The notes under the pieces: model-generated
Told to the model about the DNA's origin: nothing
The model's database searches: none
What the model saw: the letters and a program-made list of their open reading frames with translations, nothing else
In this document: positions 26,430-35,233 of the stretch, one piece after another
Numbering within the stretch: position 1 is the first letter of the stretch
Layout: the number at the start of each line of letters is the position of its first letter
Made by a program: the position numbers and the translations under genes
NCBI RefSeq assembly: GCF_039614845.1
Contig: NZ_JBDIML010000001.1
Span: 558,001-622,000, forward strand
DNA from: Ornithinibacillus xuwenensis
GTDB taxonomy: Bacteria; Bacillota; Bacilli; Bacillales; Amphibacillaceae
Reading direction: 5' to 3'
DNA: 64,000 nucleotides

Positions 26430-27383
26430 ATGACAAATCGTGAAGAAAAAGCAACATTTGCAGGTGGGTGCTTTTGGTGTATGGTTGAGCCATTTGATCA
26501 GCGCCCAGGAATTCACCGCGTAATATCTGGATATACGGGCGGTCACGTTGAAAACCCAACATATGAAGAGGTGTGTTCTGATACAACAGGGCATGTTGAA
26601 GCTGTTCAAATTACCTTTAATCCTGAACTTATGCCATATGAACAATTAGTAGAAACATTTTGGCAGCAAATTGACCCAACTGATCCAGGTGGGCAATTTA
26701 ATGATCGTGGTGAGTCTTATCAAACCGCTATTTTTTACCATAATGAAGAACAAAAAGAGATTGCTGAAAAATCAAAGCAAGCTTTAGCGGAAAGTGGAAA
26801 ATTTTCAAAACCTATTGCTACAGGAATTCTTCCTGCTAAACCTTTTTATGAAGCTGAAGAAAAACACCAAGACTATTACAAAAAACAATCATTCCATTAT
26901 CGACTTTATAAGAAAGGCTCTGGCAGGGAGGATTTTATTAAAAATACATGGAAAACTGATAAAAGTAACTTGAAGAATACATTAACTCCTCTTCAATATC
27001 ACGTGACACAAGAAAAGGGAACGGAGACACCTTTTCATAATGAGTATTGGAATTTAGAAGAAGATGGGATTTATGTAGACGTTGTTTCGGGGAAAGCATT
27101 ATTCTCCTCTAGGGATAAGTATGATGCTGGCTGTGGTTGGCCAAGCTTTACGAAACCAATTGATTCATATGAAATCGTAGAAGAATTAGACCAGTCTCAT
27201 GGGATGATACGCACAGAAATTAGAAGTAGAACTGCTGACTCTCATTTAGGCCATGTATTCGAGGATGGGCCACAGGATAAGGGGGGATTACGTTACTGCA
27301 TGAATTCTGCTGCGATGCGATTTGTTCCCAAGGATAAGCTTGAAGAAGAGGGTTATGGAAAATACTTATCTTTATTTGAATGA
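26430..27383 (+). CDS. msrAB: Fused peptide methionine sulfoxide reductase MsrA-MsrB
   Basis: Repairs oxidised methionine: MsrA reduces the S-sulfoxide and MsrB the R-sulfoxide. The 317-residue product has MsrA first, with GGCFWCM and catalytic Cys14, then after a linker (about 165-180) an MsrB domain with AGCGWPSF, DSHLGHVF and catalytic Cys in RYCMNSAAMRF. The zinc CxxC pairs of some MsrB proteins are not present. ATG 26430 has GGAGG at 8 bases; the frame opens 36 bp earlier without such a site. Confidence 0.96.
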   Translation: MTNREEKATFAGGCFWCMVEPFDQRPGIHRVISGYTGGHVENPTYEEVCSDTTGHVEAVQITFNPELMPYEQLVETFWQQIDPTDPGGQFNDRGESYQTAIFYHNEEQKEIAEKSKQALAESGKFSKPIATGILPAKPFYEAEEKHQDYYKKQSFHYRLYKKGSGREDFIKNTWKTDKSNLKNTLTPLQYHVTQEKGTETPFHNEYWNLEEDGIYVDVVSGKALFSSRDKYDAGCGWPSFTKPIDSYEIVEELDQSHGMIRTEIRSRTADSHLGHVFEDGPQDKGGLRYCMNSAAMRFVPKDKLEEEGYGKYLSLFE

Positions 27384-27433
27384 AAATATTTAGTTTACTG
27401 TAAAATTATTATGTAAACAAGAGGAGAATTCGA

Positions 27434-27637
27434 ATGATGCATTTAAAATGGGAAAATAACCCAACAATAAAGCGAATTGAATGTGTACATGCAAATGCAA
27501 AAAAGTTTGTAGTAGACAATAAACTAACTCCAGGTAAAATCTACGATGTTAAAAACGAAACGGATGAATTTTATTTCATTATTGATAATAGTAATCGTAT
27601 AGCTGGTTTTCGTAAGGACTATTTTAAAGAGGTATAA
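27434..27637 (+). CDS. Small conserved Bacillaceae protein (possibly DUF6501)
   Basis: A 67-residue cytoplasmic protein, MMHLKWENNPTIKRIECVH at the N-terminus and NSNRIAGFRKDYFKEV at the C-terminus. The fold is probably a small beta barrel (alternating hydrophobic pattern in KIYDVKNETDEFYFIIDN). I recognise it as a protein common in Bacillaceae and tentatively recall the label DUF6501, but give no function. GAGGAG lies 7 bases before ATG 27434. It is 50 bp after msrAB and followed by a hairpin. Confidence 0.75.
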   Translation: MMHLKWENNPTIKRIECVHANAKKFVVDNKLTPGKIYDVKNETDEFYFIIDNSNRIAGFRKDYFKEV

Positions 27638-27644
27638 TGAATCC

Positions 27645-27672
27645 AGGAGCACTGTTTCTTCACAGTGCTCCT
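27645..27672. terminator. Hairpin between convergent small gene and M14 peptidase gene
   Basis: A perfect 11-bp stem, AGGAGCACTGT with ACAGTGCTCCT, and loop TTCTTC. T runs are short, so termination is likely but not certain. Confidence 0.7.
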
Positions 27673-27678
27673 GCTCTA

Positions 27679-28869
27679 TTATAGGTAAAGATTAGCCAAC
27701 ATCACTCCTAAGGATTCTTGATAAATTTCCGAGAACTGTGAAATCGGAAGTGGATTAATGCCAGTCCCCAATTCAATGGTGTAGCCTGGCCGTCGATAAA
27801 CCAGGATAAACCAATCCTTATAACCAGCATAACTATCGATATAACGGATTGGATTATACCCACTAACTCGAGCGTATTCATTTACAATCGTTTCAGCTTC
27901 AGGTGGTTCTAAGCCCTCAAATCCCCAATAAATTACTTCACCTTGCGTATGCAAAGCATTCATCCTTTGAAAGTTTCTTTTACCTGTTAATTCTGCCATT
28001 GCAACAGCCTCAGGCTCCGTTAAAGGTTGATAGCCTGGAAAGTCTCTTGATTGTGGTGTTGTTGGTTTTCTTGCTGCTTCGGTTTCCCATCGAGCAGGAT
28101 ATTGGTTGTTTAAGTCTACTCCTCGAATATTGGCTTTCCATTCGGAAAAATCTGTATTACGATTATTTATTTCTAATACTTCATTTCGAAATGGTCCAGC
28201 AGCTGAAGGGCCATTAATTACTAGATTAACGCCATCAGGATTCACCATAGGGACTGCTGACAGCATCATAGTATTAAAATAGGGAAGCATAAGCAGCCCT
28301 CTTATTGGCTCATTATTTGTTATGGACAGGGCGTACTCATTTAAAAATCTCATGATAACAGGGGTAGTAATCCATTCGTTCGCATGAAACGATCCATTAA
28401 CATGAACCTGCTTATTTCCTTTACCAATTTGCAATTCAATAAGATCTTTTCCCAACACGGATTGAGCTATTGTATTTGTTCGAATAAAAGGATAGGTAGC
28501 TGTTAAACGTTGAATGTCTTGAACCATTTTATCATACGTATAATTGGATACATCACTAATTAATGTTGAAGTTACTCTTCTAGGTAGAAGAATTGTTTGG
28601 CCAATTTGTAGGTTTGTTGGATTTATAGCAGTATTTACTCTCAAGAGTACCTCAACACTAAGGTTTTGACTCGATGCTATTTTCCAGAGGGTATCGTTTG
28701 GTTTAACAGTATAATTTGTTAATTCATAACCCGGTATTCGAACACGTTGCCCTATCGTTAATTGTGAAGAGGGAAAAATTGAGTTGGATTCTTCGATTAG
28801 CTCTAAAGGAACTTGAAATAATTGGCTATATAACCACATAGAATCTCCACTACGAACATAAATATCCAT
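27679..28869 (-). CDS. LysM-containing M14 peptidase, gamma-D-glutamyl-diamino acid endopeptidase type
   Basis: Zinc carboxypeptidase-family enzyme expected to cut peptidoglycan stem peptides, similar to B. subtilis YqgT and endopeptidase I. The 396-residue product starts directly with two LysM domains (about 2-46 and 52-96) that bind glycan, and ends with the M14 domain. Zinc ligands are His162 and Glu165 in HANEW and His307 in LHTQGE; catalytic Glu366 lies in YTIELGTG. There is no N-terminal signal peptide, so it may reach the wall by another route or act in the spore, as suggested for relatives. Confidence 0.92.
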   Translation of the reverse strand: MDIYVRSGDSMWLYSQLFQVPLELIEESNSIFPSSQLTIGQRVRIPGYELTNYTVKPNDTLWKIASSQNLSVEVLLRVNTAINPTNLQIGQTILLPRRVTSTLISDVSNYTYDKMVQDIQRLTATYPFIRTNTIAQSVLGKDLIELQIGKGNKQVHVNGSFHANEWITTPVIMRFLNEYALSITNNEPIRGLLMLPYFNTMMLSAVPMVNPDGVNLVINGPSAAGPFRNEVLEINNRNTDFSEWKANIRGVDLNNQYPARWETEAARKPTTPQSRDFPGYQPLTEPEAVAMAELTGKRNFQRMNALHTQGEVIYWGFEGLEPPEAETIVNEYARVSGYNPIRYIDSYAGYKDWFILVYRRPGYTIELGTGINPLPISQFSEIYQESLGVMLANLYL

Positions 28870-28945
28870 ATCATACTCTCTCCTTTAATAGGGGCTAATA
28901 AATCGTATGAAGAAAATTAAAATAGGTGATTCTATAGTTAATTGC

Positions 28946-28974
28946 TTGAACAATAATAGGATGTTCTGTAATAT
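28946..28974 (+). promoter_or_regulatory. Likely sigma-A promoter of ferredoxin gene
   Basis: TTGAAC (5 of 6 core matches) is followed after 17 bp by TAATAT. A leader of about 55 bp leads to the ribosome site. Confidence 0.5.
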
Positions 28975-29031
28975 AATTACTATAATATGGCATTGATACA
29001 GGTTATAAACTTTTATAAAGGAGGGGCTTAC

Positions 29032-29271
29032 ATGGCATTTGTTATTACATCGCCTTGTAAAACAGAAAAGGCAGGAGAATGTGTTGAAGTCTGCCCAGTG
29101 GATTGTATTGAAGAAGGTAAAGATATGTTTTATATAGATCCTGACATTTGTATCGATTGTGGAGCTTGTGAAGCTGTTTGTCCAGTTGAAGCAATCTATA
29201 TGGAAGATGAAGTTCCAGATGAAGAAAATGAATATATATTATTAAACCGGAAATTTTTTGAGGATCGTTAA
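29032..29271 (+). CDS. fer: Ferredoxin, bacterial 2[4Fe-4S]-type fold
   Basis: A 79-residue acidic electron carrier. Cysteines at CKTEKAGECVEVCPVDC and CIDCGACEAVCP bind the clusters; the first motif has the wider spacing of Bacillus-type ferredoxins, in which one site can be 3Fe-4S. ATG 29032 is preceded by AAAGGAGGGG and replaces a longer frame from 28987. Promoter and terminator make this a single-gene unit. The C-terminal ILLNRKFFEDR resembles B. subtilis Fer. Confidence 0.93.
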   Translation: MAFVITSPCKTEKAGECVEVCPVDCIEEGKDMFYIDPDICIDCGACEAVCPVEAIYMEDEVPDEENEYILLNRKFFEDR

Positions 29272-29276
29272 TTCAT

Positions 29277-29312
29277 AATCGCTATCTAACATTAGATAGC
29301 GATTTTATTTAA
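29277..29312 (+). terminator. Terminator after ferredoxin gene
   Basis: AATCGCTATCTA pairs with TAGATAGCGATT around a 4-base loop, followed by TTATTT. It overlaps the end of the convergent acylphosphatase gene. Confidence 0.85.
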
Positions 29313-29574
29313 TTTTAAACCCATTATAGCCCTTTGATTTTTCTAATGTTTCCATATTGATATGGTCCACGCGAATAAAAGGGTGGAATCCTTCCTTTAA
29401 TGTATCGATAAATCTCTGAATACTTTCTTGCTTTCCTTCAACCTCTAGCTCCACGGTTCCATCCTCCAGATTTCGAACCCACCCAGCCAGTTCAAAATCA
29501 TTTGCTTTTTGCTTTGTGGCATAACGAAACCCAACTCCTTGAACACGACCACTAACATGTAAATACATACGCAT
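29305..29574 (-). CDS. acyP: Acylphosphatase
   Basis: An 89-residue enzyme hydrolysing carboxyl-phosphate bonds of acylphosphates. The phosphate loop VSGRVQGVGFRYAT (about 7-20) with the catalytic Arg, and the catalytic Asn in AGWVRNLEDGTVEL (about 30-43), are present. The size is typical. It is convergent with the ferredoxin gene and shares its terminator region. Confidence 0.94.
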   Translation of the reverse strand: MRMYLHVSGRVQGVGFRYATKQKANDFELAGWVRNLEDGTVELEVEGKQESIQRFIDTLKEGFHPFIRVDHINMETLEKSKGYNGFKIK

Positions 29575-29711
29575 CTAATCCCTCCATCTACTATATTTCC
29601 TGACTATCAAATATTTAGTTGATGATTTGGTAATACTAATTAACGGTAATTTTATTATGACAAAACAACTAATTTGATGCAGTTTCGATACACAGTGAGG
29701 AGTGAACATTC

Positions 29712-31241
29712 ATGACACAATCTACAGATTTACCACAATTCCCTGAACCGTATTGGAGACAGGATATTGATTTTCCAAGCTTTCCAAAGCTAGAAGAGAA
29801 AATAAATGTTGATGTTGGAATTGTTGGTGGCGGCATCGTTGGACTTACAGCGGCATATTTACTCTCCAAAAGAAACATAAAAGTAGCTCTAATTGATGCA
29901 GGTGTTATATTAAATGGAACTACTGGTCATACAACAGCCAAAATTACTGCACAGCATGGGCTTATTTATGATGAGCTTATCAAGCATTTTGGGGAGAAAA
30001 AGGCAAAACTTTACTATGAAGCACAAATTGAAGCAAAACAAATAATTGAAGATAATATTAAAGAGCTCCAAATTGAATGTGATTATGAGTCACAGGATGC
30101 CATCATCTATACAAATTCTGACGAATACATATCAAAGCTAGAGAATGAACGAAAAGCATATGACCAATTAGATATTAAGAGTGAGTTAACGGAAGAGATA
30201 CCATTAGATATTCCCATCAAGAAAGCTCTAGTGATGAAAGACCAAGCACAGTATCATCCTCTTAAATATTTAAAAGCATTAGCCGAGGAATGTGTAAAAA
30301 ATGGTGTGCTAATTTATGAAAATTCCACAGCCATCGATGTTGAATATAACAAACATCCAGCCATCATTACAAGGGATGGCCATCGCATCATTTCCAATTA
30401 CGTTATTTCGGCGTCTCACTATCCTTTTTATGATGGGCAAGCGTTTTATCCAACAAGAATGTATGCAGAAAGGGCATATGTTTTAGCTGTTAAGTCAGCC
30501 AAAAACTATCCAGGCGGCATGTACATTACTGCTGAGGATCCAACAAGATCGTTACGCTCTGTAACGATTAACGGTGAAAAAATGTGGCTAGTAATAGGTG
30601 AGAATCATAAAACTGGCCAAGGGAAATCGACAATGGATCATTATGAGGCATTACAAGATTTTGCAGAAAAATACATTGGCGTAAAAGAGTATGTCAATAG
30701 ATGGTCGGCACAAGACTTAACAACGTTAGATAAAGTCCCGTATGTTGGAAGAATATCTGCTGAAGAGGAGGCTGTATTTGTTGCAACCGGATTTAGAAAA
30801 TGGGGAATGACAAATGGTACAATTGCCGCTAAGATTATCACAGATAAAATAACAGGTGAGGATAGCCCATACGGTGAGTTATTTACCCCTTCACGCTTCC
30901 AAGCAGATCCTTCATTGCGAAAGTTCGCAAGGGTAAATGCCGATGTTGCGAAGCATTTAATTAAGGGTAAGCTAGAATTTACGGAAAATAGTATTGATGA
31001 GCTCTCACCAGATGATGCAACTGTTACACGCGTCCACGGTAAACGCACGGGCGTATACAAAGATAAGGAAAATAACCTACATGCAGTGGATACTACGTGT
31101 ACCCATATGGGTTGTGAAGTATCTTGGAATTCCGGTGACAGAACCTGGGACTGTCCATGTCACGGTTCTAGATTTTCCTATAAAGGTGAAGTGATAGAGG
31201 GACCAGCTAAACGTCCATTGGAGCGTATTGATCTCGAATAG
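29712..31241 (+). CDS. FAD-dependent oxidoreductase with C-terminal Rieske domain (YhfW-like)
   Basis: A 509-residue fusion of a DAO-type flavoprotein with a Rieske [2Fe-2S] domain, the architecture of B. subtilis YhfW. The dinucleotide motif VGIVGGGIVGLTAAYLLSKR is near residue 37. The Rieske ligands are CTHMGC and CPCHGS (about 463-488), with the expected Cys-His/Cys-His pattern. No signal peptide is visible. The substrate is unknown. It starts at ATG 29712 behind GTGAGGAG and ends at a strong terminator. Confidence 0.9.
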   Translation: MTQSTDLPQFPEPYWRQDIDFPSFPKLEEKINVDVGIVGGGIVGLTAAYLLSKRNIKVALIDAGVILNGTTGHTTAKITAQHGLIYDELIKHFGEKKAKLYYEAQIEAKQIIEDNIKELQIECDYESQDAIIYTNSDEYISKLENERKAYDQLDIKSELTEEIPLDIPIKKALVMKDQAQYHPLKYLKALAEECVKNGVLIYENSTAIDVEYNKHPAIITRDGHRIISNYVISASHYPFYDGQAFYPTRMYAERAYVLAVKSAKNYPGGMYITAEDPTRSLRSVTINGEKMWLVIGENHKTGQGKSTMDHYEALQDFAEKYIGVKEYVNRWSAQDLTTLDKVPYVGRISAEEEAVFVATGFRKWGMTNGTIAAKIITDKITGEDSPYGELFTPSRFQADPSLRKFARVNADVAKHLIKGKLEFTENSIDELSPDDATVTRVHGKRTGVYKDKENNLHAVDTTCTHMGCEVSWNSGDRTWDCPCHGSRFSYKGEVIEGPAKRPLERIDLE

Positions 31242-31250
31242 ATATAGATC

Positions 31251-31286
31251 AAAAAGACTAACAAACAACTCCTTGTTAGTCTTTTT
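31251..31286. terminator. Bidirectional terminator between oxidoreductase and LysR gene
   Basis: A perfect 14-bp stem, AAAAAGACTAACAA with TTGTTAGTCTTTTT, serves both convergent genes. Confidence 0.92.
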
Positions 31287-31291
31287 CCACT

Positions 31292-32170
31292 TTAACTATA
31301 ATGAAAGTTCATAATATAGCTGGCAAATTCCGAATCTAATTGTTGCTTGTTCTTATATACTAGGTACATACTTGCTGTAGGAACTGTCATAAAATCAATC
31401 GGTACCTCTAACAATCTTCCCTCCATTAATTCTCTCGTGATAATGGATTTTGGTAAGAAGCTTACCCCGATACCCTCCAATACAAAGCGTTTCGTAATAT
31501 AGGATTGATTTACTTGCATCGTACGTAAAGATGGTATCTTTGCTGAAAGCTGCTCTGTTAACGAATTCCAATATACGGGATGATTATCAGTAAATAAAAG
31601 ATTATTTTCTAATAAATTCATTGCATCAAGGACTGGACCTGATTCTGAATCATACCCATCATGCCTCGTTACAAATGATACATCTTCTTCATGAAATTGT
31701 ATCGTTTCAACAAGTGAGGAACCAGGGAGACAGGACAAACCAATATCAATGATCCCTTTTTCGATATGCTGTGAAATTTCACTTGACTCCATTATTTTAA
31801 TCGTAATTTCTACATTCGGATTTCCTTCAATATAACGATGAATGATAGTTGGTAAGATAGTGTCCGCAAATAATGGTGATATTCCAACTCTTAGTAATTT
31901 ATGAAAACCTTGTTTAAACTGATTCATCCGATGGATACTTTTATCAAATTGCGATACAATTTCAACGCATTCTTGATAAAATAGCCTTCCAAACTCCGTT
32001 AAAACAATATTTCTACCGTCCTTCATAAAGAGCTTCCCGCCAAGATCCTTTTCCAATTGTCTAATTTGAAAGGTTACAGCGGGCTGCGTAATAAATAATC
32101 GCTCGGCTACCTCCCGATAATTCTCATGCTCAGCTGCCAGAAGAAATGTTCTGATCGTTCTGATATCCAT
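31292..32170 (-). CDS. citR: LysR-family regulator, CitR-like
   Basis: Transcription factor of 292 residues with an N-terminal winged helix (MDIRTIRTFLLAAEHENYRE, then VAERLFITQPAVTFQIRQLE) and a periplasmic-binding-like effector domain. It is divergent from a citrate synthase gene with about 120 bp between starts, the layout of B. subtilis citR-citA, where CitR represses citA. The frame opens 12 bp earlier, but that ATG has no ribosome site; GGGGTGG precedes ATG 32170. CitR identity is inferred from position. CcpC-like function is an alternative. Confidence 0.82.
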   Translation of the reverse strand: MDIRTIRTFLLAAEHENYREVAERLFITQPAVTFQIRQLEKDLGGKLFMKDGRNIVLTEFGRLFYQECVEIVSQFDKSIHRMNQFKQGFHKLLRVGISPLFADTILPTIIHRYIEGNPNVEITIKIMESSEISQHIEKGIIDIGLSCLPGSSLVETIQFHEEDVSFVTRHDGYDSESGPVLDAMNLLENNLLFTDNHPVYWNSLTEQLSAKIPSLRTMQVNQSYITKRFVLEGIGVSFLPKSIITRELMEGRLLEVPIDFMTVPTASMYLVYKNKQQLDSEFASYIMNFHYS

Positions 32171-32244
32171 AGCCCACCCCATTAATAAGTATTATTTATT
32201 ATTATAGTAAAAATTACTAAATTTTAATAATGAAATTAATTGCT

Positions 32245-32250
32245 TATAAT
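32245..32250 (+). promoter_or_regulatory. Likely -10 box of the citrate synthase promoter
   Basis: TATAAT lies 40 bp before the start ATG. No good -35 exists at the right distance (TTTTAA-like), which fits a regulated promoter. The very AT-rich 120-bp divergent region would hold the LysR sites. Confidence 0.4.
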
Positions 32251-32290
32251 GAAGACAACAAAGAAAAAAGAAGAGAGGGGTAGTAGCATA

Positions 32291-33361
32291 ATGTTTCAAC
32301 CAGGATTAAAAGGTGTAACAGCAGTAGAAACGAAATTAAGTAATATAAATGGGGAAGAAGGGCTACTGACTTATAGGGGTGTACCCGTACAACAATTGGT
32401 CGAGAATTATTCATTTGAAGAGGTAGCGCACTTTCTATTGCATGGCGAGCTTCCAACGGGAGAGAAATGGGTTGCATTTAATCAAAGTTTAAAAGAATCC
32501 CGTTGTCTACCAGATTATATGATAAGCATACTTGATAACTTACCGCCAGAACTCTGTTTAATGGATGTTTTGAGAACCACGATTTCCTCATTTAATACAA
32601 ATAATATAGGTGATAATAATAAGATTGCTTTACAATTAATCGCTATTTTTCCCAGCATCATAGCATATCGCTATCGTAAAATGAGTAACCTTCCAATTGT
32701 AAAACCTGATATGAAATTAAATCATATTGAGAACTTTATCTATATGTTAAGTGGTAAAAGAAACGAACTAAATGCTAAAATTCTAGAAACATATTTTATT
32801 TTAACCATGGAACACGGCTTAAATGCTTCAACATTTTCTGCAAGAGTAACCATTTCCACTGAAAGTGACATGGTATCTGCCATAACAAGTGCCTTGGGTA
32901 CTATGAAGGGTCCTTTACATGGCGGTGCACCATCAGGAGTAATAGATTTATTAGAAGAAATAAATACAGAAGATAGGATATGTGAAGTAATTCACAATAA
33001 ACTAAAAAATAAGGATCGAATAATGGGATTTGGCCATAGAATTTACAAAACAACTGATCCACGTGCAGAGTCGTTAAAAAACACTATTATAAAACTAAAT
33101 GAATTACCAGATTGGATGTCATTAGCCTTGAAAACGGAACAAGAAACAATTGAAATTTTAAGAAAAGAAAAACCAAATTATAAGCTGTATACAAATGTAG
33201 AATATTATGCAGCAGCAATTATGAAGACATTAGAACTAGATTCAACGTTATTTACAGCAATATTTAGCGCAAGTCGAATAGTTGGCTGGTGTGCACATGT
33301 AATTGAACAGCTAAATAATAATACAATTTTTAGACCAAACGCTCAGTATGTTGGTGAGTAA
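32291..33361 (+). CDS. citA: Citrate synthase
   Basis: Condenses oxaloacetate and acetyl-CoA to citrate. The 356-residue product is the short, Gram-positive type. Active-site segments are GPLHGGAPSGV (His about 211), GFGHRIYKTTDPRA (His and Arg about 250) and a C-terminal Asp in the LELDSTLFTAIF region. The frame opens 51 bp earlier; ATG 32291 is chosen because AGAGGGG precedes it and the N-terminus then fits the family. Divergence from a LysR gene suggests the CitA-type minor isozyme; a separate main citZ elsewhere is assumed, not seen. Confidence 0.9.
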   Translation: MFQPGLKGVTAVETKLSNINGEEGLLTYRGVPVQQLVENYSFEEVAHFLLHGELPTGEKWVAFNQSLKESRCLPDYMISILDNLPPELCLMDVLRTTISSFNTNNIGDNNKIALQLIAIFPSIIAYRYRKMSNLPIVKPDMKLNHIENFIYMLSGKRNELNAKILETYFILTMEHGLNASTFSARVTISTESDMVSAITSALGTMKGPLHGGAPSGVIDLLEEINTEDRICEVIHNKLKNKDRIMGFGHRIYKTTDPRAESLKNTIIKLNELPDWMSLALKTEQETIEILRKEKPNYKLYTNVEYYAAAIMKTLELDSTLFTAIFSASRIVGWCAHVIEQLNNNTIFRPNAQYVGE

Positions 33362-33371
33362 ATTTAATTTA

Positions 33372-33422
33372 AATAACGCTATAAGTTTTTATTGTGTAAA
33401 TTATAGCGTTATTTTCTATTTT
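33372..33422 (+). terminator. Terminator of citrate synthase gene
   Basis: AATAACGCTATAA pairs with TTATAGCGTTATT, followed by TTCTATTTTG. Confidence 0.85.
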
Positions 33423-33889
33423 GTCTCAATATCATGAGTATACTTGGGTTGTGAGACATTAATAATGATTTTAACTATTACTTCCTATAATAAGTATTAT
33501 GTAAACTAGAAATAATTTATGAAAATCGATGAATAATGAATATATGTATTTCCAACTTCCTCTCTTTCCCTATCAATATTAATTAACAAGTACATCTAAT
33601 ACATCTTGTAAAATAAATTATCCATTGATCGTTATTGATAATATAAAAAAAGTGAAATAACCATAAAAATACTGATACTCCAACTATCCACTACCTTATT
33701 GAAGAAAAATTCTCCTAATGTTGTAAAGCTTGCCCCGAAATAATAAGGAATAAACAAACAGAAACAAGTAATTGGGAATCCATCCGATATTTCATGTGTA
33801 ATAACCCCTCTTTCATCTTGACAAACACTTTCTTTAATACATTTGATAGCTGAATTAAGTTGCCTGTTAGCTTCGTATTTATTATTTAA
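33423..33889. other. Non-coding stretch at the core/accessory boundary
   Basis: No plausible gene is seen on either strand in about 470 bp. The stretch is AT-rich and full of stops in all frames. It marks the switch from mixed-strand housekeeping genes to the minus-strand accessory half. Confidence 0.5.
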
Positions 33890-33963
33890 ATACTAACATA
33901 ATATTCCGAAGTTATTGTTAAAAATTTAGGAACGAAAAAAGACGATCAATTATGATCGCCTTG
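33890..33963 (-). repeat. Dispersed terminator-palindrome repeat, copy 1
   Basis: Read on the minus strand, a hairpin AGGCGATCA/TGATCGTCT (one G-U pair) and a T run are followed after about 26 bp by GGAATATTATGTTAGTATT (33890-33908). The 19-mer is an imperfect palindrome with centre TGT. The copy lies 61 bp beyond the stop of the flavoprotein gene at 34025 and probably ends that transcript. Confidence 0.75.
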
Positions 33964-34024
33964 ATTAATCATTGCGCCTGTTATTTCGACATCTATTAAC
34001 TATTTCCTATGAATACTCATTTTT

Positions 34025-34732
34025 CTAGCTAAATGTTAAAAACTCGGTCAGTAAATTTTCACGTTTGTCGAGCATAATTTGTTCTGGTTTAATACCTTGC
34101 TCACGCAATACATCAATATTCTGGACGAGAAACTCATCGCTTCCTACAATATAGAAGATTCCATCCTTGTCTGCAGCAAGATTTTTTACTTCTTCATAGT
34201 AGTTATTACGGTTATCGACGAACTGTGCTGTGAACTTCTTGTCAGGTACGGATTCGAAAATATTAGTAAATAAGAAATCCCTTGATGAATCGATGTTTAG
34301 AGAATGAATTTGATTGACATTATCAGCACGTTGGAAATAATCAAGCACAAGTGGCCTAAAAGTTGCTAATCCGACGCCTGATGATAACAGGTATACATTT
34401 TTGTCTTCTCTTTTAAGTGGTACATTCGAATGAGTTTTAAATATTGCAACTTCATCGCCAACTTCAAGATTTCTTAAAATCGTCTTAAACTCAGAGCACT
34501 GTTCTCTAATCCGTGTTGTAATACCAATAGAATTTTCATGCGGTAAGGTGGAAATTGACATATGGCGAATCAGACTGCGGTTTGGCTTATCTCCTGCATT
34601 GAAACCTTCTAGTGCTAAATGGGTATGGGAACCTTCTTCCCATGTAAAGTCTTCCGGACAGTCGATCATGAACGTTTTAACCTCAGAGGTTTCCTCAATA
34701 ATCTTATTTATCTTCGCCCAGTATATTTGCAT
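34025..34732 (-). CDS. Ferredoxin-reductase-like FAD/NAD(P) flavoprotein, probably iron-regulated
   Basis: A 235-residue stand-alone member of the ferredoxin-NADP reductase superfamily. The N-terminal FAD barrel carries RHMSIST (about 57-63) in the position of the RxYS motif, and the C-terminal nucleotide-binding domain has LLSSGVGLATFRPLVLDYF (about 114-132) and FYIVGSDEFLVQNI. No iron-sulfur, heme or cytochrome domain is attached, so the electron acceptor is unknown. GGAGAA precedes ATG 34732. The promoter upstream overlaps a Fur-box-like palindrome, which suggests a role in iron uptake or release, such as ferric-chelate reduction. That role is inference. Confidence 0.82.
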   Translation of the reverse strand: MQIYWAKINKIIEETSEVKTFMIDCPEDFTWEEGSHTHLALEGFNAGDKPNRSLIRHMSISTLPHENSIGITTRIREQCSEFKTILRNLEVGDEVAIFKTHSNVPLKREDKNVYLLSSGVGLATFRPLVLDYFQRADNVNQIHSLNIDSSRDFLFTNIFESVPDKKFTAQFVDNRNNYYEEVKNLAADKDGIFYIVGSDEFLVQNIDVLREQGIKPEQIMLDKRENLLTEFLTFS

Positions 34733-34774
34733 AATGGATTCTCCTTATTCAGTTTATATGTATTATTACACTCT

Positions 34775-34803
34775 ATTATACTATAAGTGATAACGATTCT
34801 CAA
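34775..34803 (-). promoter_or_regulatory. Sigma-A promoter overlapped by a Fur-box-like operator
   Basis: On the minus strand TTGAGA (-35), a 17-bp spacer and TATAAT (-10, 34775-34780) form a near-perfect promoter. TGAGAATCGTTATCA (34788-34802), a 7-1-7 palindrome matching 12 of 14 arms of TGATAAT-N-ATTATCA, overlaps the -35 and spacer, where a bound repressor would block RNA polymerase. Confidence 0.7.
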
Positions 34804-34962
34804 TTAAAAAGAGTAGTAGTTTTAAATTCATAATCAATACTTATAACCTAATATTTTCAGAGAATGGCCCGAAATATGAGCAAAGAATATTCTGGACTCC
34901 CACTTTAATCCAATACTAATTTCACCTTGTATAACTACTTCACCCGTACTAGAGCAATTTTT

Positions 34963-35133
34963 CTAAGAATGACCTTTCTTTTCTTTTATGAAAAGACCAA
35001 ATACGACAAGAATAAACCCAAGAGCTAACAGGGAAATCTCATAACCACCTGTTCTAAAGGCAACTTCATGTGGTATGTATATTGCGACAAGCATAATTGC
35101 AATACCTAGTAGCATTGTTTTAGTAGAAAGTAT
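34963..35133 (-). CDS. Small two-span membrane protein with apparent ATA start
   Basis: A 56-residue protein with two transmembrane helices (about 7-24 and 31-50) and a basic C-terminus KEKKGHS. The only strong ribosome site, AAAGGAGG, lies 7 bases before ATA at 35131-35133, giving M(ATA)-LSTKTMLLG. The first in-frame ATG (35115) is about 25 bases from that site and would remove the N-terminal flank of helix 1. A longer frame from 35250 overlaps the end of the preceding GNAT gene and has no ribosome site. No family is recognised. Either initiation is non-canonical or an ATG has mutated. Confidence 0.6.
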   Translation of the reverse strand: MLSTKTMLLGIAIMLVAIYIPHEVAFRTGGYEISLLALGFILVVFGLFIKEKKGHS

Positions 35134-35233
35134 TTTTCCTCCTCCTTTACTAATCTCTTTGACCATAGTGCAATAGGATCCAGAGAAAATAGTGGCATTA
35201 TTTTGAATAAATGACACTTTGGTTGAAGAATAA

